Positions 1-10,938 of a stretch of 64,000 nucleotides of DNA are shown in pieces. Made by a program: the position numbers and the translations under genes. Position 1 is the stretch's first letter; the number at the start of each line of letters is the position of its first letter. The DNA is from Citrobacter sp. Cu233 (lineage in GTDB: Bacteria; Pseudomonadota; Gammaproteobacteria; Enterobacterales; Enterobacteriaceae): positions 806,001-870,000 of the forward strand of contig NZ_JAOWIF010000028.1 of assembly GCF_030332225.1 (NCBI RefSeq), given 5' to 3'. The notes beneath the pieces were generated by a model. The model saw only the letters and a program-made list of their open reading frames with translations, was not told where the DNA came from and ran no database searches.

Positions 1-640
1 CAATCGCCTTCATGGTCGCTTCCGGCATCGGTTCGCCCGGCTTACAGCGTACCAGATAGGAGGTCAGCACCAGTGCGGAAGCCCCGGCAATCACCGATTC
101 AGGGATGCTATCCGCGCGCAACTGGTTCATGTGACCGGGGCTGATGGCAAATGTGCGCTCGCCGGATTCACCAATCAGCGTAAAGCAACGGCCAATCGGG
201 CCATCTACCCCCTGTAGATAGTTCAAATCGGTGCGGCTGGAGGTGTTGCATAAATAGCGATACGCGTAGCTACCAATCTCGATATTGCTGCACATCACAC
301 CCAACAGTACCGAGCGGTCATCTGCCAGCACGGAGTAGTTATGCATGGTGTTACCGATGGTGCCACCTGCAAACTGATGGGTGATCAGGTTTTCGCGTAC
401 CAGCTCCTGGTAGAGAGCTTCCGCAACATCATCTTCAATCACCAGAGAGTGCCCGGCGCTTAATCCATAACGTTTTACAAAATCATCATCCACTTTGGCT
501 TCAATATCCACCAGCGTTTGGTCGATACCGACTACCCAGGCCGCGCTGGTCTCATTTTCAGGCTGAATTTGTTGCAGCAACGGATCGCGCGCGCTGACGG
601 GGAAATAGTGTTTGGATTTACGTTTACCGGGAAATTTCAT
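1..640 (-). CDS. gsk: Inosine-guanosine kinase, 5' part only (gene cut by window edge)
   Basis: PfkB/ribokinase-family enzyme that phosphorylates guanosine and inosine to GMP and IMP in purine salvage. Only the first 213 codons lie here. The start is ATG at 638-640 (minus), and the protein opens MKFPGKRKSKHYFPVSARDP, the E. coli Gsk N-terminus. The frame stays open to base 1. The sugar-kinase type GG-x-IGNTMHNYSVL stretch is visible about a third of the way in. The C-terminal anion hole and catalytic Asp are beyond the window. It is divergent from aes, as in E. coli. Identification is from recalled protein similarity; the family is secure. Confidence 0.93.
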   Translation of the reverse strand, partial: MKFPGKRKSKHYFPVSARDPLLQQIQPENETSAAWVVGIDQTLVDIEAKVDDDFVKRYGLSAGHSLVIEDDVAEALYQELVRENLITHQFAGGTIGNTMHNYSVLADDRSVLLGVMCSNIEIGSYAYRYLCNTSSRTDLNYLQGVDGPIGRCFTLIGESGERTFAISPGHMNQLRADSIPESVIAGASALVLTSYLVRCKPGEPMPEATMKAI

Positions 641-793
641 GGTCGACTATATGGGTGGTTAACTGAGCGATGCATGGTAGCACATTACCGGATATGCATG
701 CGATGCGGCGCTAAGTTTCAATATCGGACGGCGGGATCGCAGTTTATCCGGTCTCAGTTTCTACAATAAATCATCGTCCACAAGGAGCGTTTT

Positions 794-2721
<1,928 letters not shown>

Positions 2722-2802
2722 TTATCGATTCAAATTGTTGATAATTGTAGCGGAAAAGCGGGGAAGAAGAACTAATTGCTGTGAGAGGTAAAGTAAGAAT
2801 TT

Positions 2803-2877
2803 GCCTGATAGTGCTGCGCTTATCAGCCCTATAAAAAATCGTAGGCCGGATAAGGTGTGTACACCGCTATCCGGCAT
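2803..2877. repeat. REP/BIME-type repeat pair between hemH and adk
   Basis: Two palindromic units sit head to tail: a GCCTGATA...TATCAGCCC hairpin, then a second carrying GTAGGCCGGATAAG and CTATCCGGCAT. The GCCGGATAA/TATCCGGC core is the classic enterobacterial REP sequence. It lies just after the adk stop on the minus strand, where REPs usually stabilise or end upstream messages. Confidence 0.85.
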
Positions 2878-2891
2878 TAACCGCGAAAAAA

Positions 2892-3569
<678 letters not shown>

Positions 3570-3675
3570 TTAAAAAGCGCTAAACGATACCACCATCACG
3601 CAATTGGCTCAAGAAAGACGCCTGACGCTGAAACGGTTAACGGAGGAAAATTAAGAAAAGAGAAGATAAAAAATT

Positions 3676-3758
3676 GCCCGATAGCGCTACGCTTATCGGG
3701 CTTACAGACGAAACCTGCTCCTGTGCCGGATAAGACGCACAGCGTCGCTATCCGGCAT
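3676..3758. repeat. REP/BIME-type repeat between adk and htpG
   Basis: One hairpin GCCCGATAGCG...CGCTTATCGGGC is followed by a second with TGCCGGATAAGACGC and GCGTCGCTATCCGGCA arms. This is the standard REP core in inverted orientation, directly downstream of the htpG stop. Confidence 0.88.
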
Positions 3759-3765
3759 ACCGAAC

Positions 3766-5640
3766 TCAGGAAACCAGCAGTTGGTTCATGCGACGGATGA
3801 ACTGGTTAGGGTCTTCCAGCGTACCGCGCTCAGCAAACAACGCCTGATCCAGCAGCAGTTCGACCCACTCTTTAAACTGAGCTTCGTCCTGAGTATCCGC
3901 CGTGCGTTTTACCAACACGTGGTCCGGGTTCAGTTCAAAGATGTATTTCACTTCCGGTACAGCCTGGCCCGCAGCGGCAAACAGCTTCGCCATCTGGGTG
4001 CTCATTTCGTCTGCGTCAGTGGTGACAATCGCTGGCGTATCGGTCAGACGGTGCGTCAGACGCACTTCTTTCACACGATCACCCAGCAGGGTTTTCACGC
4101 GCTCAACAAACGGCGTCAGCGCTTTTTCCGCTTCTTTTGCCGATTCATCAACTTCATCTGCCAGTTTGTCGATAGACTCGTCAGCTTTGGCTACAGACTG
4201 GAATGCCTTACCGTCGAATTCAGTCAGATAGTTCATCATCCACTCATCGATGCGGTCAGAAAGCAGCAGGACTTCGATGCCTTTCTTACGCAGCAGCTCC
4301 AGGTGTGGGCTGCTCTTCGCCGCCGCATAGCTGTCTGCAGTAATGTAGTAGATCTTCTCCTGACCTTCTTTCATCCGCGACACGTAGTCTTCCAGCGATA
4401 CGGTCTGCGCAGAAGAGTCGGTGTGCGTGGATGCGAAGCGCATCAGCTTAGCGATGGTTTCCTGGTTAGCGTGATCTTCCGCCGGCCCTTCTTTCAGTAC
4501 CAGGCCAAACTGTTTCCAGAAGGTCTGGTATTTTTCTGCATCGTCTTTCGCCAGTTTTTCCAGCATCTGCAACACGCGTTTAGTCAGGGCGCTGCGCAGG
4601 TTACGGGTGACGGTGCTGTCCTGCAGGATCTCACGGGACACGTTCAGCGGCAGATCGTTGGAATCTATCAGACCGCGCACAAAGCGCAGATAGTTCGGCA
4701 TGAACTGCTCAGCGTCATCCATGATGAATACACGTTGAACGTACAGTTTCAGGCCATGCTTGTGATCGCGGTTCCACATATCCCACGGGGCCTGTGACGG
4801 GATGTACAGCAGGCTGGTGTATTCCTGCTTACCTTCCACACGGTTGTGGCTCCAGGTCAGCGGATCGGTGAAGTCGTGCGCGATATGCTTGTAGAATTCG
4901 TTGTATTCGTCGTCTTTGATTTCTGACTTGTTACGCGTCCACAGCGCCTGTGCCTTGTTGATTTTCTCCCAGGAAACAACGGTTTCACCGTCTTTTTCTT
5001 CCTGTTTTTCAATCTCTACCGGCAGCGCGATATGATCGGAATATTTGCTGATGATGGAACGCACGCGCCAGTCATCCAGAAACTCGTCTTCCCCTTCACG
5101 CAGGTGCAGAGTGATTTCGGTACCGCGGTCTTCTTTGGTAATGTCGGCAACGGTGTACTCACCTTCGCCCGCAGATTCCCAGAACACACCGTTTTCAGGC
5201 TTATCACCCGCAGCACGGGTACGCACAGTGACTTTATCCGCCACAATAAACGCGGAGTAGAAGCCAACCCCGAACTGGCCGATCAACTGGCTGTCTTTTG
5301 CCTGATCGGAGCCCATGGATTCGAGGAAAGATTTCGTACCAGATTTTGCAATGGTCCCCAGATGATCGATAACGTCATCGCGGTTCATCCCCACGCCGTT
5401 ATCAGCAATGGTCAACGTACGCTTATCTTTATCGAAGGAAACACGCACACGCAGCTCACCATCACCTTCATACAGGTCCGGATTAGACAGGGCGCGGAAA
5501 CGCAGCTTGTCTGCCGCATCCGAGGCGTTAGAGATAAGCTCACGCAGGAAGATTTCTTTATTGGAATACAGAGAATGGATCATCAGGTGCAGAAGCTGTT
5601 TTACTTCTGACTGAAAACCACGAGTTTCTTGTCCTTTCAT
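3766..5640 (-). CDS. htpG: Hsp90 chaperone HtpG
   Basis: ATP-dependent Hsp90-family chaperone of the cytosol that works with DnaK on late folding and on selected clients. The 624 residues match E. coli. The N-terminal GHKL ATPase motifs are clear: [21 protein letters not shown], and [17 protein letters not shown]. The middle domain carries NVSREILQ. There is no charged linker, as usual for bacteria. It starts at ATG 5638-5640. A sigma32-type promoter is readable 53-81 bases upstream, so it is probably a heat-shock gene transcribed alone. Confidence 0.98.
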   Translation of the reverse strand: MKGQETRGFQSEVKQLLHLMIHSLYSNKEIFLRELISNASDAADKLRFRALSNPDLYEGDGELRVRVSFDKDKRTLTIADNGVGMNRDDVIDHLGTIAKSGTKSFLESMGSDQAKDSQLIGQFGVGFYSAFIVADKVTVRTRAAGDKPENGVFWESAGEGEYTVADITKEDRGTEITLHLREGEDEFLDDWRVRSIISKYSDHIALPVEIEKQEEKDGETVVSWEKINKAQALWTRNKSEIKDDEYNEFYKHIAHDFTDPLTWSHNRVEGKQEYTSLLYIPSQAPWDMWNRDHKHGLKLYVQRVFIMDDAEQFMPNYLRFVRGLIDSNDLPLNVSREILQDSTVTRNLRSALTKRVLQMLEKLAKDDAEKYQTFWKQFGLVLKEGPAEDHANQETIAKLMRFASTHTDSSAQTVSLEDYVSRMKEGQEKIYYITADSYAAAKSSPHLELLRKKGIEVLLLSDRIDEWMMNYLTEFDGKAFQSVAKADESIDKLADEVDESAKEAEKALTPFVERVKTLLGDRVKEVRLTHRLTDTPAIVTTDADEMSTQMAKLFAAAGQAVPEVKYIFELNPDHVLVKRTADTQDEAQFKEWVELLLDQALFAERGTLEDPNQFIRRMNQLLVS

Positions 5641-5692
5641 GTAGATCTACCTCAACAATGCCATTTTTAATGGTAAAAACACGTTGAGGGTG

Positions 5693-5721
5693 AAATGGGG
5701 ACAAGCGGGTAGGATTTCAAG
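5693..5721 (-). promoter_or_regulatory. Sigma32 heat-shock promoter of htpG
   Basis: On the minus strand CTTGAAA (5715-5721) is followed after 14 bases by CCCCATTT (5693-5700). This is a near-perfect match to the sigma32 -35/-10 consensus, in the correct position upstream of htpG. Confidence 0.85.
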
Positions 5722-5750
5722 CGGAAGCCGCCATCGCGGCCTCCGTTTGT

Positions 5751-6355
5751 TCAGAATTTAATCTTGTGTCGTCCTGCCAGAGAGTGCGACAGTGTCGTAC
5801 CGTCGACCATTTCCAGCTCGCCGCCTACCGGTACGCCATGGGCGATACGGCTGGCTTCAACGCCATATTGCATACAAAGATCAGCAATATAGTTGGCGGT
5901 TGCCTCTCCTTCGACCGTGGGATTGGTCGCCAGGATCAGTTCGTTGATGTGTTCAGACGCCAGTCGCTGCTCCAGACGATCGAGCCCGATATCATCAGGC
6001 CCGATGCCATCCAGCGGCGACAGGTGTCCCATCAGCACAAAGTAACGTCCGGAAAACTGCCCTGTTTGTTCAATGGCATAGATGTCCGCAGGACTCTCCA
6101 CCACACAAATCTGACCATTTTCCTGGCGACGCGGGTTTGAACAGATGTTGCAGACGTCTTGCTCCGTAAAGGTGCGGCAATCGGCACAGTGGCCGATTTC
6201 CGACATCGCTTTCGTTAACGCCTGCGCCAGACGCATCCCGCCGCTGCGATCGCGCTGCAGGAGCGTGAACGCCATGCGCTGCGCCGACTTCGGGCCAACG
6301 CCCGGCAGACAGCGCAATGCTTCCATAAGCTGAGTTAACAGCGGGCTGGTTTGCA

Positions 6356-6356
<1 letters not shown>
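5751..6356 (-). CDS. recR: Recombination mediator protein RecR
   Basis: Works with RecF and RecO to load RecA on SSB-coated single-stranded DNA at gaps. The 201 residues show a helix-hairpin-helix ([14 protein letters not shown]), a zinc finger with Cys57, Cys60, Cys69 and Cys72, a TOPRIM domain starting [13 protein letters not shown], and the C-terminal Walker-like region. Its ATG overlaps the TGA of ybaB by one base (TGATG), so the two are translationally coupled in the dnaX-ybaB-recR operon. Confidence 0.97.
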
Positions 6357-6700
<344 letters not shown>

Positions 6701-6742
6701 TCACGTTAAGGGATGACGACCGTCAAACCATTAGGCTGACGA

Positions 6743-8668
6743 TCAAATGGGGCGAATACTCTCTTCGTCCAGGTCCGCGTCGAAAAAACGACGCAGCGTC
6801 TGAATGTTATTATCCGCAATAATCGACTCACGCGCCTGCGCGAGTTTCTCTTCGTAAATGGCCTGACGCCACTCCAGCGGCGTGCGCACCGCTGGATTAT
6901 CATCTTCAACGATGGTCAATTCAACCGTTGACCCCGTTAAGGTACTCAATGCTTCGGCCAGTTTTTGCTGCGCGCCACTGGAATTAAGATGGCGCTGCGT
7001 AGAACGCAGATGCAGGCAAACCACATTGCCATTTTCTTCTTTCCAGGCGTTCAGCGCTACCTGCTCCACCAGCTTGGGCAACGAAAGCTGACTCACCTGC
7101 GCAGCCCAGGGATCGCGCTCAATAGCTTCAGCCGCAAGCTTTGCAGCCAGCTCTGGCGTTTTTTCGTGCTCCAGCGCTTTTTTCAGCGCTTTCGGCGTGG
7201 CGACGTCTTCTTTGACTTCTGCAACTGGATTGGTTGCTTTCCAGCGGTAGGCTTCTTTTTTCGCCGGCGTTTGTTCCAGTGCGGAGACAGCCGGACGCGC
7301 CTGAACACGTTCAGACACCGAAGCCAGTCTTTCCAGCGCAGCATTATTCACCGGCCGCGCGCGGGAAGCGGCTGCCGGTTCACTCTTTTTTGGTTTGGTT
7401 GCTCCCTGAGCGCGCTGCAACTGACTACGTGCCGCCAGCACCTGGCTGGTGGCGTCAGATAACGGCACATCATGATGCACCGGTGCAGACTGTTGTGGTG
7501 GGACCAGCGTTGGGGTCATCACCGCGGTGGGTGCGACCGGGGCAAACGACTGTCGCGGGACTTCAGGCTCCGGAAGCGGCAGGCGCGGATGAAAAGCCAG
7601 CGCACGCAACAGCGTCATTTCTACCCCCATACGTCGGTCTGGCGCATACGGTAATTCTTTGCGCCCAATTAACAACGTCTGGTAGTAAAGCTGCACATCG
7701 GTCGGAGGTACGGTCCGCGCCAGCTCGCGTAAACGCTGCTCAATTGCAGCCATATCACTGCCAAGCGCGGCGGGTGAAAGCTGTACCATCGCAATACGAT
7801 GCAGCAAGGCCGACATCTCAACCAACAACGCTTCCCATTCAATACCGCGCGCGGCGGCGTCGTGCAGCAGCGTCATGACGCGCTCACCATCCGCAGAAAC
7901 AACCGCCTCAACGAGCGACAGCGCCTGATCGTCATCCAGCGTACCGAGCATGGTGCTCACCGCCTGGGTAGAGACCTGTCCATCGCCGCTGGCAATCGCC
8001 TGATCGGTCAGACTTAGCGCATCACGCAGGCTGCCATCCGCTGCACGGGCCAGCAACTGCAGCGCACGAGGCTCATGAGCGATGTGCTCTTCATTGAGGA
8101 TATGCTCAAGCTGATGACGAATCTGCTCAACATCCAACGCCTTAAGGTGGAATTGCAGACAACGTGACAGGATAGTAACAGGCAGTTTTTGCGGATCGGT
8201 GGTCGCCAGCAGGAATTTGACGTGCGCCGGCGGCTCTTCGAGCGTTTTCAGTAAAGCGTTAAAACTGTGACGCGACAGCATGTGCACTTCGTCGATCAGA
8301 TAGACCTTAAAGCGACCGCGCGCTGGCGCATACTGGACGTTATCCAGCAGATCGCGGGTGTCTTCGACTTTGGTGCGCGACGCAGCATCGATCTCAATCA
8401 GATCGACAAAACGCCCCTGCTCGATTTCGCGGCAGTTATCACACACACCACAAGGCGTAGCCGTGATGCCGGTTTCACAGTTCAGTCCCTTCGCCAACAA
8501 ACGGGCGATCGAGGTTTTTCCGACGCCACGGGTGCCGGAAAAAAGATATGCATGATGAATACGCCCTAACGACAAGCCGTTCGCCAGTGCCGTCAGCACA
8601 TGTTCCTGGCCGACGACGTCAGCAAAGGTTTGTGGGCGCCATTTTCGGGCTAAGACCTGATAACTCAT
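6743..8668 (-). CDS. dnaX: DNA polymerase III tau subunit (with frameshifted gamma product)
   Basis: Clamp-loader ATPase and replisome organiser. Full-length tau is 641 residues (643 in E. coli). The AAA+ module has Walker A GTRGVGKT (residues 45-52), a cysteine zinc module (CETGITATPCGVCDNC), Walker B LIDEVHML and sensor motif SRC. The C-terminal part, which contacts DnaB and the polymerase alpha subunit, is rich in Ala, Pro and Lys. An internal -1 frameshift signal yields the shorter gamma form, here 429 residues ending at the TGA at 7380-7382. Operon: dnaX-ybaB-recR. Confidence 0.98.
   Translation of the reverse strand: MSYQVLARKWRPQTFADVVGQEHVLTALANGLSLGRIHHAYLFSGTRGVGKTSIARLLAKGLNCETGITATPCGVCDNCREIEQGRFVDLIEIDAASRTKVEDTRDLLDNVQYAPARGRFKVYLIDEVHMLSRHSFNALLKTLEEPPAHVKFLLATTDPQKLPVTILSRCLQFHLKALDVEQIRHQLEHILNEEHIAHEPRALQLLARAADGSLRDALSLTDQAIASGDGQVSTQAVSTMLGTLDDDQALSLVEAVVSADGERVMTLLHDAAARGIEWEALLVEMSALLHRIAMVQLSPAALGSDMAAIEQRLRELARTVPPTDVQLYYQTLLIGRKELPYAPDRRMGVEMTLLRALAFHPRLPLPEPEVPRQSFAPVAPTAVMTPTLVPPQQSAPVHHDVPLSDATSQVLAARSQLQRAQGATKPKKSEPAAASRARPVNNAALERLASVSERVQARPAVSALEQTPAKKEAYRWKATNPVAEVKEDVATPKALKKALEHEKTPELAAKLAAEAIERDPWAAQVSQLSLPKLVEQVALNAWKEENGNVVCLHLRSTQRHLNSSGAQQKLAEALSTLTGSTVELTIVEDDNPAVRTPLEWRQAIYEEKLAQARESIIADNNIQTLRRFFDADLDEESIRPI
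7350..7407 (-). promoter_or_regulatory. Programmed -1 ribosomal frameshift signal in dnaX
   Basis: On the minus strand the slippery heptamer A-AAA-AAG occupies 7385-7391. An internal Shine-Dalgarno-like AGGGAG (7402-7407) lies ten bases upstream. A GC-rich hairpin (about 7350-7379; arms CCGGC-A-GCCGC and GCGGCCGG) lies downstream. After slippage the next codons are GAG and TGA, so gamma ends in ...KKE. All three known elements of the E. coli dnaX signal are present. Confidence 0.93.
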
Positions 8669-8775
8669 TGGCAGGCTCTGAAAGGCTGGAGGGTGGATTC
8701 ACAAGAGGGTAATGCTAACACAACCTCGCACCGACGGCGAGGTTGACACGTTATATTCGGGCGTTATCGTTGCAG

Positions 8776-8860
8776 CCAGTTTGGTTTCGGGCAGCGCGCA
8801 GAAACCGGAGCGTACACGTAGTACGTGAGGATTTTGAGCACTGACCGGAGCCAGAATGGC
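8776..8860. other. Structured intergenic segment between dnaX and apt, nature unknown
   Basis: The segment holds a 6-bp inverted repeat GGTTTC/GAAACC (8783-8788 and 8801-8806). It also has a perfect CACGTA-g-TACGTG palindrome (8815-8827) and two copies of ACCGGAGC 40 bases apart (8804-8811, 8844-8851). No start codon plus ribosome site fits a gene. It could be an intergenic repeat family member, an apt 3' processing or termination element, or part of the dnaX leader. Confidence 0.45.
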
Positions 8861-8878
8861 AAAAAAGAGAGTCCGAAC

Positions 8879-9430
8879 TTAGTGGCCCGGGAATGGGACC
8901 AGGCTGTAACAGGTCAGCCCCTGTTTTTCCAGACGTTGTTCGCCGCCCAGATCGAACAGATTAATGATAAAAGCAGCGTCGGTCACTTCGCCGCCCAGAC
9001 GACGGATCAGCTTCACGGTCGCTTCAATCGTGCCACCGGTTGCCAGCAGATCGTCAACGACCAGAACTTTATCGCCTGGTTTGATGGCATCAACGTGGAT
9101 TTCCAGCTGATCGGTGCCGTATTCCAGCTCGTAGCTCTCAGCAATGACTTCACGCGGAAGCTTACGCGGTTTACGCACGGGAACAAATCCGACGCCCAGG
9201 CCCAACGCGACCGGTGCGCCAAACAGGAAGCCACGCGCTTCGGTACCGACCACTTTGGTAATACCGGCATTTTTGTAACGCTCAACCAGCAATTCGATGC
9301 TGAGCGCGTACGCTTTCGGGTCTTCCAGCAAACTGGTGACATCACGGAAAAGAATGCCCGGTTTCGGGTAGTCGTGGATGCTTTTGATGCTATTTTTGAG
9401 AAACTCAAGCTGCTGTGCAGTCGCGGTCAT
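8879..9430 (-). CDS. apt: Adenine phosphoribosyltransferase
   Basis: Converts adenine and PRPP to AMP in purine salvage. The 183 residues match E. coli Apt. The PRPP-binding signature [13 protein letters not shown] lies around residue 125, and the base-binding region includes [18 protein letters not shown]. It is transcribed towards dnaX but separated from it by about 210 bases with structured sequence, so read-through into dnaX is possible. The 284-base gap upstream (9431-9714) presumably holds its promoter; no specific operator was recognised there. Confidence 0.97.
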   Translation of the reverse strand: MTATAQQLEFLKNSIKSIHDYPKPGILFRDVTSLLEDPKAYALSIELLVERYKNAGITKVVGTEARGFLFGAPVALGLGVGFVPVRKPRKLPREVIAESYELEYGTDQLEIHVDAIKPGDKVLVVDDLLATGGTIEATVKLIRRLGGEVTDAAFIINLFDLGGEQRLEKQGLTCYSLVPFPGH

Positions 9431-9714
9431 AAGTTTGTGCCTGATTAATACAGTATTACTTCACGGCGCACTATACACTTTATCCTTCAAGCGGCCTTTT
9501 GATTGGCTACCTTCATTCATCCCAGTCACTTACTGATGTAAGCTCCGGGGATTCATTCAGTGCCGTCTCGACGCGACTTGAATGATTTTGTGTCTATATA
9601 AGAGTCAAAGTTACACTTGCTTAACCTTTGACCACCTGCGCCTGTGCTCGAAAACGGTCGAATTTACTGGCTGTGAGAGACAATTGCAACAGCGATTATT
9701 GTGCTTCAGTGCTT

Positions 9715-10083
9715 TTATTGCTTTTCATCAACCACCGGGATTCGCCACATAAAAATCAGCAAACAGGTGAGAATCACCAGCAGCAGCACGCGAACCCACA
9801 ACATATTAACGAACCACAACGAAACGCTAAATGTCAGCACGATTAACAAAATAGCGCGAGGTTTGGCTCCCGGCGGCATCGCGCGGTATTTTTGCCAATG
9901 GCGCAAATAACCACCGAACCACGAACGATAAAGCAGCCAGGCGTGAAAGCGAGGCGATGAACGAGCAAAACACCAGGCTGCCAGCAGGATAAATGGCGTG
10001 GTAGGCAACAGTGGCAATACAACGCCCAACGTGCCTAACACTACCGCTATCCAGCCAATGATGATTAGAATAATGCGTTGCAT
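9715..10083 (-). CDS. ybaN: DUF454 inner-membrane protein YbaN
   Basis: Small hydrophobic protein of the DUF454 family, function unknown. I place the start at ATG 10083, giving MQRIILIIIGW and 122 residues, as in E. coli YbaN. An in-frame GTG six codons upstream would add MLSTHI, which the homologue lacks. It has an N-terminal transmembrane helix, the family-typical LGVVLPLLPTTPFILLAAWCFARSSPRFHAWL block, and two further helices near the C-terminus. It is divergent from priC. Confidence 0.9.
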   Translation of the reverse strand: MQRIILIIIGWIAVVLGTLGVVLPLLPTTPFILLAAWCFARSSPRFHAWLLYRSWFGGYLRHWQKYRAMPPGAKPRAILLIVLTFSVSLWFVNMLWVRVLLLVILTCLLIFMWRIPVVDEKQ

Positions 10084-10152
10084 AATATGAGTACTTAACA
10101 CAGAGAATCGCTACTTTAGCATAACAGTTCTCATTTTCATCGGAGTGTTGTC

Positions 10153-10680
10153 GTGAAAACCGTCATGCTACTACAGAAGCTCGAAAGTCAACTCAACAGC
10201 CTGCGCCAGCAATGTGCGCCCCAGGCTCATCACGCAACGCTCAGCGCCCGTTTCGATCGTCATCTTTTTCGTACTCGCAGCACGCTGTTGCAGGCTTGTC
10301 TGGATGAAGCTGGCGATAATCTTGCCGCCCTGCGGCGTGCCGTTGAGCAGCAACAATTACCGCAAATTGCCTGGCTTGCGGAACATCTCGCCTCACAGTT
10401 AGAAGCGATTTCACGCGAATCCGCCACCTGGTCACTGAGGGAGTGGGACAACGCCTCGCCGGGTCTTGCCCGCTGGCAGCGCAAACGCGTTCAGCATCAG
10501 GAATTTGAGCGGCGTCTGGTTGAGATGACACGTGAACGTAAAGAGCGATTAGCTCAGGCCTCGGGGTTAGAGGAGCAGCAAAAGTTGCACCGAGAAGTCG
10601 AGGCGTTCGAAGCACGACTGGCACGCTGCCGTCATGCGCTGGCAAGGATTGAAAACGTGCTGGCGCGTTTAACCCGCTAA
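10153..10680 (+). CDS. priC: Primosomal replication protein N'' (PriC)
   Basis: Binds single-stranded DNA and SSB and helps reload DnaB at stalled forks lacking a leading strand. The 175 residues equal E. coli PriC. Recognisable stretches are [28 protein letters not shown] and [13 protein letters not shown]. The protein is nearly all helical and Arg-rich, fitting a DNA-binding bundle. A GGAG site precedes the ATG. ybaM follows after 14 bases and is probably cotranscribed. Confidence 0.95.
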   Translation: MKTVMLLQKLESQLNSLRQQCAPQAHHATLSARFDRHLFRTRSTLLQACLDEAGDNLAALRRAVEQQQLPQIAWLAEHLASQLEAISRESATWSLREWDNASPGLARWQRKRVQHQEFERRLVEMTRERKERLAQASGLEEQQKLHREVEAFEARLARCRHALARIENVLARLTR

Positions 10681-10694
10681 TCACCGGAGAATGT

Positions 10695-10856
10695 ATGTCT
10701 CTTGAAAACGCCCCGGACGACGTCAAATTGGCCGTCGATTTAATTGTTTTGCTTGAAGAGAATCAGGTGGAACCTGAAACCGTACTGAAAGCTCTGGAGA
10801 TTGTGAAGCGGGATTACGAGAAGAAACAGCTCTCTTTATCAAAAAAAGAGCGGTAG
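10695..10856 (+). CDS. ybaM: Small DUF2496 protein YbaM
   Basis: A 53-residue ORF starting [17 protein letters not shown] and ending in a Lys-rich tail ([11 protein letters not shown]). It matches E. coli YbaM, a DUF2496 protein of unknown function. CACCGGAGA lies 4-12 bases before the ATG at 10695; an overlapping ATG at 10691 is out of frame. It sits directly behind priC in the same direction. The acidic N-terminus and basic C-terminus suggest a soluble helical protein. Confidence 0.88.
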   Translation: MSLENAPDDVKLAVDLIVLLEENQVEPETVLKALEIVKRDYEKKQLSLSKKER

Positions 10857-10863
10857 CTGAAAT

Positions 10864-10930
10864 GGCCTGTCGGCGGTGCATTATCCGGCCTACGAATGAA
10901 TCGAAGCTCACAGGCCGGATAAGACGTTTA
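10864..10930. repeat. REP-type repeat between convergent ybaM and mscK
   Basis: Arms GCATTATCCGGCCTACGAATG and CACAGGCCGGATAAGACG form the usual REP core in inverted orientation, filling the gap between the stops of ybaM and mscK. Confidence 0.82.
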
Positions 10931-10938
10931 GCTCACCA

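Noticed and set aside
3781..4797. 338-codon plus-strand open frame over htpG
   Set aside because: Antisense shadow of htpG.
8882..8886. dnaX upstream segment as a tRNA or small ORF
   Set aside because: No cloverleaf, no CCA end and no start with a ribosome site.
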